The notes: generated by a model not told the origin, from the sequence alone. Counted from the stretch's first letter, positions 34,185 through 41,804 are shown. The stretch: DNA of 43,027 bases from a filamentous cyanobacterium CCT1 (GCA_003017855.1 PYER01000022.1:1-43027), one strand, 5' to 3'. Numbers and translations: made by a program.

Positions 34185-34424
34185 ATGAGCAGCTCAGTCT
34201 ATTCACTTCGTTACCAACAGTTCCTCGCCCGGCTGAAAGCTGCCCGCCTAGACGCCAACCTCACCCAGCAGCAGGTTGCGGCTCGCCTCAGCGTCCCTCA
34301 GTCCTTCATCTCCAAGTGCGAGTCCGGCGAGCGACGCGTCGACATCATCGAACTCCTTGAGTTTGCCTCAATCTACGACAAGCCTTTAATTTACTTCGTA
34401 GACTTCGAAAGCCCCTCTGAGTAA
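34185..34424 (+). CDS. XRE-family helix-turn-helix regulator
   Basis: 79 residues from ATG 34185 (MSSSVYSLRYQQFLARLKAA); TTG 34176 is in frame. The HTH_3 fold covers about 10-65: LKAARLDANLTQQQVAARLSVPQSFISKCESGERRVDIIELLEFA. It is a compact single-domain repressor, divergent from the CxxC gene and within the cargo close to the CRISPR array. V-K systems often carry a small repressor (CvkR or Arc types); this one is not of those families but could fill that role. Confidence 0.85.
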   Translation: MSSSVYSLRYQQFLARLKAARLDANLTQQQVAARLSVPQSFISKCESGERRVDIIELLEFASIYDKPLIYFVDFESPSE

Positions 34425-34507
34425 GGCTCAAGAAGCTGGGAGAAGATTAACGCTGAACGGCTTCAAGAAAATTGAGTACCCTTGTATCAAGTAGCTAGAG
34501 GTGCCCC

Positions 34508-34813
34508 ATGCTGACAGAAGATCTTGATGACGTTATGAAACGTTTGCTCGGAAAGGTAGCAGAGTTCTGCTTGCAAGGCCAGACTAACGAAGCCAAAGAG
34601 CTCGTTGAGAGCTTTTCGGAGAGGTTGGCTGAAGCTGCTACCACATGGAAGGGAAATGGGATAGGTTATGCCCCAACGCTCTTTGACTGGGAACCTCAGC
34701 CATACATTATGAAACCCGGAGAGCCGGTTGACCCTACTAAGTTAGATGTTCCTCAACTCGAAAGCGTAGGGGAGTCGCGATTGCATCCCGCCTACCGAAA
34801 CGTTGACAAATGA
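34508..34813 (+). CDS. Unknown cargo protein
   Basis: 101 residues. GAGGT stands just before ATG 34508. Helical N-terminal half (DDVMKRLLGKVAEFCLQGQTNEAKELVESFSERL), Pro-rich C-terminal half (YAPTLFDWEPQPYIMKPGEPVD). No family recognised. It lies 83 bp after the XRE gene and may be co-transcribed. It is followed by a long hairpin at 34820-34859. Confidence 0.6.
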   Translation: MLTEDLDDVMKRLLGKVAEFCLQGQTNEAKELVESFSERLAEAATTWKGNGIGYAPTLFDWEPQPYIMKPGEPVDPTKLDVPQLESVGESRLHPAYRNVDK

Positions 34814-34819
34814 CCTCCT

Positions 34820-34859
34820 CGATAGCTTATGCAGGCTTACCACTGCAGAAGAGCTATCG
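34820..34859. terminator. Long stem-loop between cargo and CRISPR transcripts
   Basis: Nested arms CGATAGCT/AGCTATCG (34820-34827, 34852-34859) and TGCAG/CTGCA (34830-34834, 34843-34847). It has no strong T run, so termination is not certain. It separates the rightward cargo gene from the leftward crRNA transcript. Confidence 0.5.
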
Positions 34860-34880
34860 CAGTCAAAAATCATTCCTAAA

Positions 34881-34923
34881 TTTGGGAAGCTGACGTTCCT
34901 TTCAGCCTATCTACCCCTTCGAC
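34881..34923 (-). CRISPR. Delocalised atypical repeat (34899-34923) with tRNA-Gly homing spacer (34881-34898)
   Basis: Read leftward: a shortened repeat starting GTCG and keeping AAGGGG and the terminal GAAAG of the array repeats, followed by GAACGTCAGCTTCCCAAA. Seventeen of these 18 nt equal the D-arm/anticodon segment expected for tRNA-Gly(CCC); 13 (GTCAGCTTCCCAA) are directly seen in the fragment at 28925. Such a split-off crRNA aimed at a tRNA is how V-K CASTs home to their chromosomal site. Confidence 0.88.
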
Positions 34924-34958
34924 TGTGCTCAGAAGTGATTTCAAAGGGCAGCCACCCT

Positions 34959-35141
34959 CTTTCCGCCCCTTGAGAGACGCAAACAGACTTGCGACTTGAT
35001 CTCTTTGTATCGCCTCAGGCACTCCTCGGGCGCCTTTCCGCCCCTTGAGAGCCGCAAATAGACTTGCGACCTCAGTGGAAAAAGGTTCGACGAAACTGCG
35101 ATCGCTTTCCGCCCCTTGAGAGCCGCAAATAGACTTGCGAC
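34959..35141 (-). CRISPR. V-K CRISPR array: three 37-nt repeats, two internal spacers
   Basis: Repeats at 34959-34995, 35034-35070 and 35105-35141. Read leftward they start GTCGCAAGTC and end AAGGGGCGGAAAG, the GAAAG ending of V-K repeats. Spacers: 34996-35033 (38 nt) and 35071-35104 (34 nt); a further spacer-like 35-nt segment (34924-34958) joins the array to the atypical repeat. The repeat at 34959 has two changes against the others, as expected for the terminal repeat. The array is transcribed leftward, like cas12k. Confidence 0.95.
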
Positions 35142-35334
35142 CCCGCACACTTCAATTCCTTGCACAGCCGGCCTTTCAGCTAACGATCTGGCAAACCTCT
35201 GATATTCAAAGGTCTACCCATTCAAAACCAAGTGATTTATCTCACCTAATGCCTTGAAAGTCAGACTGGTTAAGGGATTGAGATTTGGCAAAGGCTCTAG
35301 GCAAATTGCCAGAGCTTAGGTTTGCCAAAAGTGA

Positions 35335-35575
35335 TAGGCCCCCTTGCTCGGGGCTGTTTGGTAGCTGCCACGACACGAACACCTGTATCCTTACAGTTAG
35401 GCCGGAAACCTAACCATAAAAACATTGCCTCCTCGATGCTAGGCGCGCGACCATGCACCATCTATGGCAAGCCATAGAAGAGACGGACAACTACACGGGT
35501 AGGAAAGCAATAAAACTCACCCCTACTTTTTACCTGTTCTTAGAGAACCGGCGCGCATTGAAAACATATTAACTT
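35335..35575 (-). ncRNA. tracrRNA of the V-K CAST
   Basis: Located between cas12k and the array, same direction. Landmarks shared with the Scytonema (ShCAST) tracrRNA, as I recall it: TTAATA near the 5' end, GCGCGCCG, ATTGCTTTCCTACCC, GTGGCAGCTACC, and a final hairpin CCCC-GAGC-AAGGGG (35337-35354). The GCCCC tract can pair with GGGGC of the crRNA repeat. Ends are approximate. It forms the dual guide with the crRNA on Cas12k. Confidence 0.82.
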
Positions 35576-35601
35576 TTCAAGGTGCAAGCTTTTGTATCGA
35601 G

Positions 35602-37695
35602 CTATAGAAAAGCCGAAGCGATCAGCGCCAACGCTTTCTCCTGCTCAGATCCCTGTTTAGGCTGCCTTTCCTGCCGAATCGTCAGCCCATGCTGCCTAGC
35701 GCACTCCTTCAGGTATTTCAGCAATCGGCCATAGCTCCAGCGATGAAACTCCAGACGGTACTGCTTGGCATATTTGTCTTGCAACTCCTTATGTTTGGGA
35801 TAGCGGCGTTCTGCCTCCGCCTGCACACTGCTCTCTACAATCTCGCGAATATTTCCTAGGCTTGGTAGCACGATCGAGCCTGCCTGCCATTTTTGGGCTA
35901 GCTGAATGACCCTAGCCGCTAGCAGACGGTCTAAATAGTCTCCCAAAGCAGACTCAGCATCCTGTTGGCGATAGTTGTCGTGCTTCTGATCCTCGGGACG
36001 TTGGGACAGGTTATAACGCCGCTGGCTACGCCAACGGTTCACTAGCCGGCATTGCTCCTTCTGCCGTTGAAGTAGGCTGCGATTTGGGTATGTCTTTTTG
36101 ATGCTACGGACCTTGAGTAGGGCTTTTGTTCTTTGACAAGCCAAAGCTCGATCGGTTGAGCGATCTAGAACCACCGCCGTCACCGGCTCATGGCGGCTGA
36201 GGCTAATCCCCACAACAATATCCGGATTGCCATGATAGAGATTGGCACTGGGGCGCTCTGGTGGCTGCCGCCGCAAACGTTCTACACTAGTCTTGTTGCT
36301 TTTTAGATTTTTTTGCTGGGTTTTGGTCAGTTCTTTGCCAACAGATGCAGCAACCAATTTCTCTGCTCTGCTGGCTTTCTCGCGCCGAACCTGTTCAGAG
36401 CCCTCTTTTGTAATGAGCCTAGTATCAACCGTGCAGTGCAGATACAAACGATGAGTCTGCCAGGGAGCATCATAGTCAGTAATCTTATCTAACTGAGCCT
36501 TGGCCTTCTGCTTATGTTTTCTGCGCTTCACAGCAGCCTGAGGGTCTTTCTTCCAAACTAAGCAAGCCGAACGCAGGGCAAACAGACTCATGCCAAATTT
36601 ATCTTCCTCGGCTGTACTCTCGTGAGTTATGTAGTCCTCAGCAAATTGCTTGAAGACAGGTAACTGCCTGCGGTCACACTGGATGCTCATGGTGTGCTTG
36701 CCTAAACCATTAAACTGGACTTGAATCTTTTCCTTGGGCCTTTTTGAGGATTTGCGTCTTTTGGATGGCTGACCGTCTGCTTCTGAGTTAGCGATGATAG
36801 ACCAGCGCAAGTCACTAGAACTACCCCACAGAATGGGATAAGGCAATGGATTCAAGAGCGGCAACTGTTTTTGAGCTTTCCACTGTGACCAGTCCTCTTC
36901 ATCGATCGGGCTCAGGTCGACATCAGGAAGAGCGATTGCTGCTCCTAGTGCCTCCAGATATCGCTCGTCGGTGGGATCTCGCCCCTTTGGCAAGCGACTT
37001 TGCAGTTGATCTTGTAGCCGCTCCACTTCAATACGCTTCCGGTCAATCCGAAACTGGATCACTTCCGGGTTTTCATCCTCCTCGACGACCTTGAGGTCAT
37101 TCCTGAGCAGATAACAGATAGCGCGGCGTTCAAGTTCGTCAGAAGCTGCCTCGTAGGCGTCTAGTAGAAAGCCCATCAACGGATTACCCCGTCGTTTACC
37201 CTTCCTTGACAAGAAACTGCTACGGCCCTGCTGAGTGTCTGTAGACTGCTCTGCGTGTTCTAGTACCTGCTGTGCCCTGGCCTGGACGACTTCTAGACTC
37301 AAATCACTAGTAGGCATAGCCTGCAGATCAGCTTCGATCACCTGCAACCAGCGAAGCTTGCCAACCATCTGATGGTGTCGGTGCTTTTGCAGCGCTAGCC
37401 AAGACTTAAAGGCGTAGGTGACCATCAACTCTGCAGACGTGAAGAACCGTCCAGGCAACGCCGCATAAACTGAGTTCTGCTTCAGGGGCCTAAGAATACT
37501 TTTCACTTCATCTCGGGTTATCTTTCCCTGCTGTCGCCAAACCTCAAACTTCGGATGCTGGGAGACTAGTTCAAGCAATTCGTTGACCAAGGCCGTGTAG
37601 GTGACCATGGCATTCCAAAGGAAACGACGAGTCTCAACCTTGACGCACAGACAACACAGAATTGTCTTCATATAACCTGGTATGACCTGGTCCAT
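35602..37695 (-). CDS. cas12k: Cas12k, nuclease-dead RNA-guided targeting protein
   Basis: Pseudonuclease effector that binds the crRNA/tracrRNA pair and an NGTN PAM, then recruits TniQ and TnsC. ATG 37695 is chosen for the GAGG eight bases upstream; homologues align best from the Met at 37671. About 697 residues, near the usual 640-690. The N-terminal segment LWNAMVTYTALVNELLELVSQHPKFEVW and GRFFTSAELMVTYAFKSWLALQKHR is characteristic. The RuvC-I strand reads IVVGISLSRHEPVTAVVLD, with Ser where active Cas12 enzymes have Asp, as in all Cas12k. It follows tniQ directly, with no cargo in between. Confidence 0.94.
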   Translation of the reverse strand: MDQVIPGYMKTILCCLCVKVETRRFLWNAMVTYTALVNELLELVSQHPKFEVWRQQGKITRDEVKSILRPLKQNSVYAALPGRFFTSAELMVTYAFKSWLALQKHRHHQMVGKLRWLQVIEADLQAMPTSDLSLEVVQARAQQVLEHAEQSTDTQQGRSSFLSRKGKRRGNPLMGFLLDAYEAASDELERRAICYLLRNDLKVVEEDENPEVIQFRIDRKRIEVERLQDQLQSRLPKGRDPTDERYLEALGAAIALPDVDLSPIDEEDWSQWKAQKQLPLLNPLPYPILWGSSSDLRWSIIANSEADGQPSKRRKSSKRPKEKIQVQFNGLGKHTMSIQCDRRQLPVFKQFAEDYITHESTAEEDKFGMSLFALRSACLVWKKDPQAAVKRRKHKQKAKAQLDKITDYDAPWQTHRLYLHCTVDTRLITKEGSEQVRREKASRAEKLVAASVGKELTKTQQKNLKSNKTSVERLRRQPPERPSANLYHGNPDIVVGISLSRHEPVTAVVLDRSTDRALACQRTKALLKVRSIKKTYPNRSLLQRQKEQCRLVNRWRSQRRYNLSQRPEDQKHDNYRQQDAESALGDYLDRLLAARVIQLAQKWQAGSIVLPSLGNIREIVESSVQAEAERRYPKHKELQDKYAKQYRLEFHRWSYGRLLKYLKECARQHGLTIRQERQPKQGSEQEKALALIASAFL

Positions 37696-37705
37696 CGCTT
37701 TCGCC

Positions 37706-38239
37706 TCAGTAACGCTTCTGCCGCTTTGCCATTGACTCAAACTTCATGCCACACCGCTTACAAGCACCTTCTACCCACTCAACCGGCAGTGCAAGCTTCT
37801 GATCACAGGCTGGACAGCGGGAAATTAGCCTCAGCCGATGCTCCTCGCATCCTTCTACCGATTCGTATTGCCAATGAATCCGGTGGTGCGGGCTATCCCT
37901 ATAACAGGCCCCACAGAGCCGCATGGAACGCATTACCAGATGCTCTCCTTTAGCAGGCAACATTGCTTGCAGCTGCTCCACGTCCAATCTCACCACTCTT
38001 CCCACAGCAGCCAGCTCCTGCTGACTTGGAAATGGGTTAAACCGAAACTTCTCCCACCTTGATAGCGCAGGCCCAATTCCTGCCACCTCGCTTAATGTTG
38101 TTGGTGCTGAGATACTGTTTGCCTCTTTGCGCCGTAAACGCCCAAAATAATGGCTTATACTCTCCCCTTCGTAGGGCTCAACATACTCCAGCCATGGATC
38201 CAGACTATCCAATTCACTTAGTTTATTGAACTTTGGCAT
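37706..38239 (-). CDS. tniQ: TniQ, target-complex adaptor
   Basis: 177 residues, the short V-K type. PYEGESISHYFGRLRRKEANS is the TniQ N-terminal motif. Zinc ribbons follow: LCGACYRDSP...GCEEHRLRLISRCPACD and ACKRCGMKF. TniQ bridges Cas12k, tracrRNA and the TnsC filament. Starts three bases after the tnsC stop; its own stop lies 10 bp before the cas12k start. Looks intact. Confidence 0.93.
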   Translation of the reverse strand: MPKFNKLSELDSLDPWLEYVEPYEGESISHYFGRLRRKEANSISAPTTLSEVAGIGPALSRWEKFRFNPFPSQQELAAVGRVVRLDVEQLQAMLPAKGEHLVMRSMRLCGACYRDSPHHRIHWQYESVEGCEEHRLRLISRCPACDQKLALPVEWVEGACKRCGMKFESMAKRQKRY

Positions 38240-38242
38240 TCC

Positions 38243-39112
38243 TCATTCCTTTTCTTCGCTTTGAAAAATACGAGGTATATTGCGGTTATTCAGCACTGAC
38301 ATAACTATTTCCTTAGTGATTTTGTAGGTTCCCTTCTCCAGAGCTAAGATCGCAGCTTTTTTCAGAATTTCGAAGAGAGGAACCTTCAAACCTCCAGTTT
38401 TTTTGAATAATTCTTCAGCAGTACTTTGATTCAGGAGCTCAGATTCCGCAGGCCACTTCAGGAACTCTTTTTCCCAAGATTCGATCACATCCACCATTTC
38501 ATCCCTTGTCATAGGAGGGTAGTTATGGAAATCCAAAAATGAATTTCCGACTCGCTCCCGATTACCTTTCTGCAAGATTTGGTGTAGACAGTAATTTCCA
38601 GACAAAATAGTTGGGATCTTGAGTATGCTGTAAACCTGAACTAGTTCGCAGAATGCTTCGTAAGTTAGAAACTCAGCATCATCAACAATGAGCAACTGAG
38701 TGCCAAATTTCCTTAACTGGCCATAAGTCCTTGGTCGCTTATCTCTAAGCTTGCCTGTTGTTATTTGGTGATTCAGTGCCTGCAGCAGCACCATATAGAG
38801 ATTGCTAGGGCTGCAATTAGAATGCAGTTGAATGTAAACTACTAGCACTGGCAGTTGGATTATTGTTCCTCTACGCTTTACATGCTGCATTCGATAGTAC
38901 TGACAAGAGTCCGAGATTCCCGAACCTTGAGCAGATAAGATATATCCAGAGTTGCCTGATTGACGTTGATTGTCTAACCACCTATGAAGTGATATATCTC
39001 TGTCTGTTAATAATAGCGGCCCGCCGTCGCGAATTCGCTTAATTTCTGCTTCATGATCAAGCGCTGGACTCGACGGTATTTGTTGCTCTATAACACGCTG
39101 AAGTTGTCCCAT
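38243..39112 (-). CDS. tnsC: TnsC, AAA+ regulator with degenerate ATP site
   Basis: 289 residues; normally an ATP-dependent filament that carries the transposase to the Cas12k complex. The fold and order of V-K TnsC are kept: YILSAQGSGISDSCQYYRM, LPVLVVYIQL, TQLLIVDDAEFLTYEAFCELV, IPTILSGNYCL. But Walker A (GxxxxGKT/S) reads SAQGSGIS, with Ile66 (codon ATC at 38915-38917) for Lys and Ser60 for the first Gly. Walker B reads DD (144-145) for DE, and sensor I is GNYCL for GTDRL. The frame is intact and tightly spaced in the operon (6 bp from tnsB, 3 bp to tniQ), so it is translated but may not hydrolyse or even bind ATP in the usual way. Confidence 0.92.
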   Translation of the reverse strand: MGQLQRVIEQQIPSSPALDHEAEIKRIRDGGPLLLTDRDISLHRWLDNQRQSGNSGYILSAQGSGISDSCQYYRMQHVKRRGTIIQLPVLVVYIQLHSNCSPSNLYMVLLQALNHQITTGKLRDKRPRTYGQLRKFGTQLLIVDDAEFLTYEAFCELVQVYSILKIPTILSGNYCLHQILQKGNRERVGNSFLDFHNYPPMTRDEMVDVIESWEKEFLKWPAESELLNQSTAEELFKKTGGLKVPLFEILKKAAILALEKGTYKITKEIVMSVLNNRNIPRIFQSEEKE

Positions 39113-39118
39113 AATTGC

Positions 39119-41020
39119 TTACCAATTATCGGTTAAGTGTTGAACCCAATTGGTTACAGCGACTATGGCTGATCGTTTTGGCTTCAGCCGCTTCTCCGGT
39201 TCTTGAGCTACAGGAGTAGAGTTTGCATTGACGCCTGCTTGCTTCGACTCCTGACGCTTCATATCAATCACGTTAGAGAGGCCTTCAGAACAGCCAGCCC
39301 TATCGTGTTCCTTGTTCCGTCTTTGCTTACGTCCTTCCCGAACTTTATTCTCTGCGAATTCATTGCGATCTAAGACATCTCTGAGAATTGAAGACTGATC
39401 AATTGCTTTTCCAGCTTTACGAATTAGCTGATGCCAAAATCTTAACGTCTTTAAAGATAGCTTCTCTTCCTTACGATCCCTCATCTTGAGAACGCCTATA
39501 TATTTAGAGGCAATACCAGCTTTCTCCTCTGTATAAGCCAAAATCTGGACGATATTACTTGGATCGTATCGAAGGCTAATCTTCTCAGTTTCACGACCTA
39601 AAAGGCAGTCACCTTGATAAATTTCGTTCAAGAACTGCACAGTTCCGAATTTCTGTACTTTAGAGCTTCCGTGTCGTTTGAGTAAACACAAATCTAGCTT
39701 TCTTTCATCAGGTACATTCGGTGGTTCAATTAATCTATCTTGCCATCTCTGAGATCGGGTCTGATTTGGTACTCGTGGATAAAGGTGCCAGTTATAGTGG
39801 TTGACAAAATACCGAACAAGCTCTCTTTCCAGTTCTTCCACCGTAATACAAGCATACTTTTGAGCATTCTTAGGGCGATTTTGGACATTTGATCCTTTGT
39901 ATCCTGGTAGCGCACGTAGAACTTCTTTATTGATTCTATCGAATACTGCTTCAACCAATCCTCCTTGAGATGGATAAGCTCGGTATCGCAATTGAAAACC
40001 TAGTTCAGCAGCAATTTGTTTCAAATGCTGGGACTTAAATTCTTTGGCACGGTCTGTCATTAAATACTTTGGAATACCTTGACAGTTCCATTCGTGCTCT
40101 AAACCGTATTCAGGACCGTATTTCTTTGGCAAAATTGCTTGACGAAATGCCAAAGCAACCTCATGAGAGCCGGGCTGACTAAACCCCAAATAAAACCCAA
40201 CTATGCAACCGGACGTACACTCGATAATAACCGTTAGAAATGGGTAGCCAATCTCATTCCCATCCTTGTCTATTAAAAGTATATCGAGTCCTGTATGATC
40301 TGCTTGAAAAAGATCGTTGGTATACGGAAAGTATAAAATTCCGTCAGTAGTCATCACGAATTGTTCAGGCCCTTGCCCCGGATGCCTGGCTTTACGCTTC
40401 TTCTGTTCTAAGTAGGCATTGATTGTGTCGTAGACTGAGACATGGGATCTAGGGGGCTTTACAATTCCTGCCTCTAGCTCTTTTTTTATTGCGCCTAAAA
40501 GTACGTTAATTTTACTCTTTTTGTTTTCTTCAGCAGCGCCTAGCTTTTGAGCATAATAGCTAAACAATTCGTTTAGCTTATCAGGGTCTTGCCACTCAAT
40601 TGATTCAAGCCTGTCGGTGATGCCACGAATTAGCACCCAGGTTTGAGCTCGGCTATTTTGTCTGCCTTCTTTTTGTAATCGCTTGTAAATCTGTAACGTT
40701 AAAGATCGCCAATGCTTAGAAATATGACGAGCTTTGCCTTTATCAGAACGTTCAGAGCGGGTTAATCCATCAATCCCGTCTCTCCTAAAAGCACGTAAAC
40801 GGCGTCTGACAGTTCTTTTACAAACACCTAGTTCCTTGACAGCAATTTCGATACGCTTCCGCTTTGTTAAACCATCTTCAGCATTTAGAATAGCTTGGAT
40901 GAGTTCTAGTTCTCTTCTTTGTTCAGGAGAAAGATCATCATACAAGACACTTTTCTGCTCAGCCTCAGCAGTATTCTCAGCATTTTTGTCAAATGCCTGA
41001 TCAGAAGTCGATCCGTCCAT
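39119..41020 (-). CDS. tnsB: TnsB, DDE transposase
   Basis: 633 residues, the strand-transfer enzyme that binds the end repeats and joins the ends to target DNA. The N-terminal helix-turn-helix domains span about 30-190 (KRKRIEIAVKELGVCKRTVRRRLRAF). The catalytic core has Asp241 (QADHTGLD), Asp323 (LMTDRAKEF) and Glu357 (GGLVEAVFDRI), 34 residues from the second Asp, the RNase-H-fold DDE triad of V-K TnsB. The C-terminal tail (about 560-633) is charged, fitting the TnsC-interacting hook. All catalytic residues are present, in contrast to TnsC. Confidence 0.95.
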   Translation of the reverse strand: MDGSTSDQAFDKNAENTAEAEQKSVLYDDLSPEQRRELELIQAILNAEDGLTKRKRIEIAVKELGVCKRTVRRRLRAFRRDGIDGLTRSERSDKGKARHISKHWRSLTLQIYKRLQKEGRQNSRAQTWVLIRGITDRLESIEWQDPDKLNELFSYYAQKLGAAEENKKSKINVLLGAIKKELEAGIVKPPRSHVSVYDTINAYLEQKKRKARHPGQGPEQFVMTTDGILYFPYTNDLFQADHTGLDILLIDKDGNEIGYPFLTVIIECTSGCIVGFYLGFSQPGSHEVALAFRQAILPKKYGPEYGLEHEWNCQGIPKYLMTDRAKEFKSQHLKQIAAELGFQLRYRAYPSQGGLVEAVFDRINKEVLRALPGYKGSNVQNRPKNAQKYACITVEELERELVRYFVNHYNWHLYPRVPNQTRSQRWQDRLIEPPNVPDERKLDLCLLKRHGSSKVQKFGTVQFLNEIYQGDCLLGRETEKISLRYDPSNIVQILAYTEEKAGIASKYIGVLKMRDRKEEKLSLKTLRFWHQLIRKAGKAIDQSSILRDVLDRNEFAENKVREGRKQRRNKEHDRAGCSEGLSNVIDMKRQESKQAGVNANSTPVAQEPEKRLKPKRSAIVAVTNWVQHLTDNW

Positions 41021-41477
41021 GATTTATTTAGCCCCTTTGTTTTTCCAAAATCGCCACTAGAGAAAAACACGTCTTTGAAAAACAAGACATGCGACTTCTC
41101 CAGACTTCAAGGCCCAAAGCCCCTTTCAGGAGGGATTGCTAGGGATACTATCTGATCTAATGGGAGTTGTAAATAGCCATCTTATGATTTTCCTCAGTAT
41201 AAATTGCCAGTCATTGAGAGGCTTGTGTGCGGATAAAATAACTGGGCATTGCAGACCTCACTCTTGGTTTTTAGATACTTTCGTTATTCTGATATCAGAA
41301 TAATGAAAGTATTTATCTCAAAGGCTTTTGGATAAGTTTCCAGATAAAGAATTTCTTGGTTCTGATCTAGTCAATTTCAAAGCCGTGATTCACAAGCAAG
41401 ACGGCTGAAAGGCTTGCCTATCAAAACTTTCAGCACTCTCTCGCTTGTGAGTAACGTTATGATAAAGACTTAAAAAC
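41021..41477. promoter_or_regulatory. Upstream region of the tns operon
   Basis: No gene. It contains a near-perfect palindrome at 41275-41312 whose arms carry the same ATTATTCTGA core as the end repeats, about 255 bp upstream of tnsB; probably a TnsB site pair or an operator for the operon. The promoter itself was not located with confidence. Confidence 0.5.
41275..41312. repeat. 38-bp near-perfect palindrome
   Basis: Arms ATACTTTCGTTATTCTGAT / ATCAGAATAATGAAAGTAT, one mismatched pair, no spacer. It shares the ATTCTG core with the end repeats. Confidence 0.85.
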
Positions 41478-41620
41478 CTTCTATTATTCTGAAAGACGAC
41501 TTCCATCACTCTTCTAGAGAGCTTCCATTCCTTTAGAAGAGGAATTCCATCATTCTGTGAAGGGTCTTCCATTATTCTGGAAGTCTTCTTTCAGAATAAT
41601 GGAAGCAGAATAATGGAAGA
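41478..41620. repeat. CAST tnsB-side end: 18-bp repeats phased every 22 bp
   Basis: Copies of a site close to CTTCCATTATTCTGAAAG begin at 41478, 41500, 41522, 41544 and 41566 (same strand), then inverted copies (CTTTCAGAATAATGGAAG) at 41588 and, overlapping, 41602-41619. The first six starts are exactly 22 bp apart. By position these should be TnsB binding sites of the left end; the motif differs from that at 28982. Confidence 0.78.
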
Positions 41621-41625
41621 ATTGT
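41621..41625 (+). repeat. Putative CAST target-site duplication, right copy (ATTGT)
   Basis: Identical to 28977-28981 and directly adjacent to the last end repeat. Confidence 0.55.
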
Positions 41626-41804
41626 AAGAAGAGATTTGCTAAGATTCGTAAATATGGGAAGCCTTGGTAGTCAAGGAAAGCGCTGGAGAGCTTTTAAGGT
41701 ATAGCAGAACTCATTTGAGTAAAGTACATCACCAAGATTTGAACCCGTGGCAACCTCTGCCTCTGCTCTGTAGGGTGACCAGGTTAATGAACTTGGCGAT
41801 TAGT

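Larger units (their letters stand above)
28982..41620 (-). mobile_element. Type V-K CRISPR-associated transposon (CAST), about 12.6 kb
   Basis: Holds tnsB-tnsC-tniQ-cas12k, tracrRNA, CRISPR array, homing spacer and cargo. The left end starts TGTCCATTA with tandem TnsB-like sites; the right end, read inward, starts TCTTCCATTA with its own tandem sites. Flanking ATTGT on both sides supports these limits. The left end lies 61 bp from the PAM predicted for the homing spacer in an intact tRNA-Gly, inside the 60-66 bp range known for V-K systems. The two ends share only short similarity, and the orientation relative to the target is unusual (see findings). GC content is visibly lower than in the metal region. 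Confidence 0.82.

Noticed and set aside
34876-35165. Leftward open frames repeating similar peptides
   Set aside because: The periodic peptide is produced by the CRISPR repeats and is not a protein.
41734-41790. tRNA-like GGGTTCAAATC box on the minus strand
   Set aside because: The T stem pairs poorly and no anticodon or acceptor arm can be built; it does not match the homing spacer.
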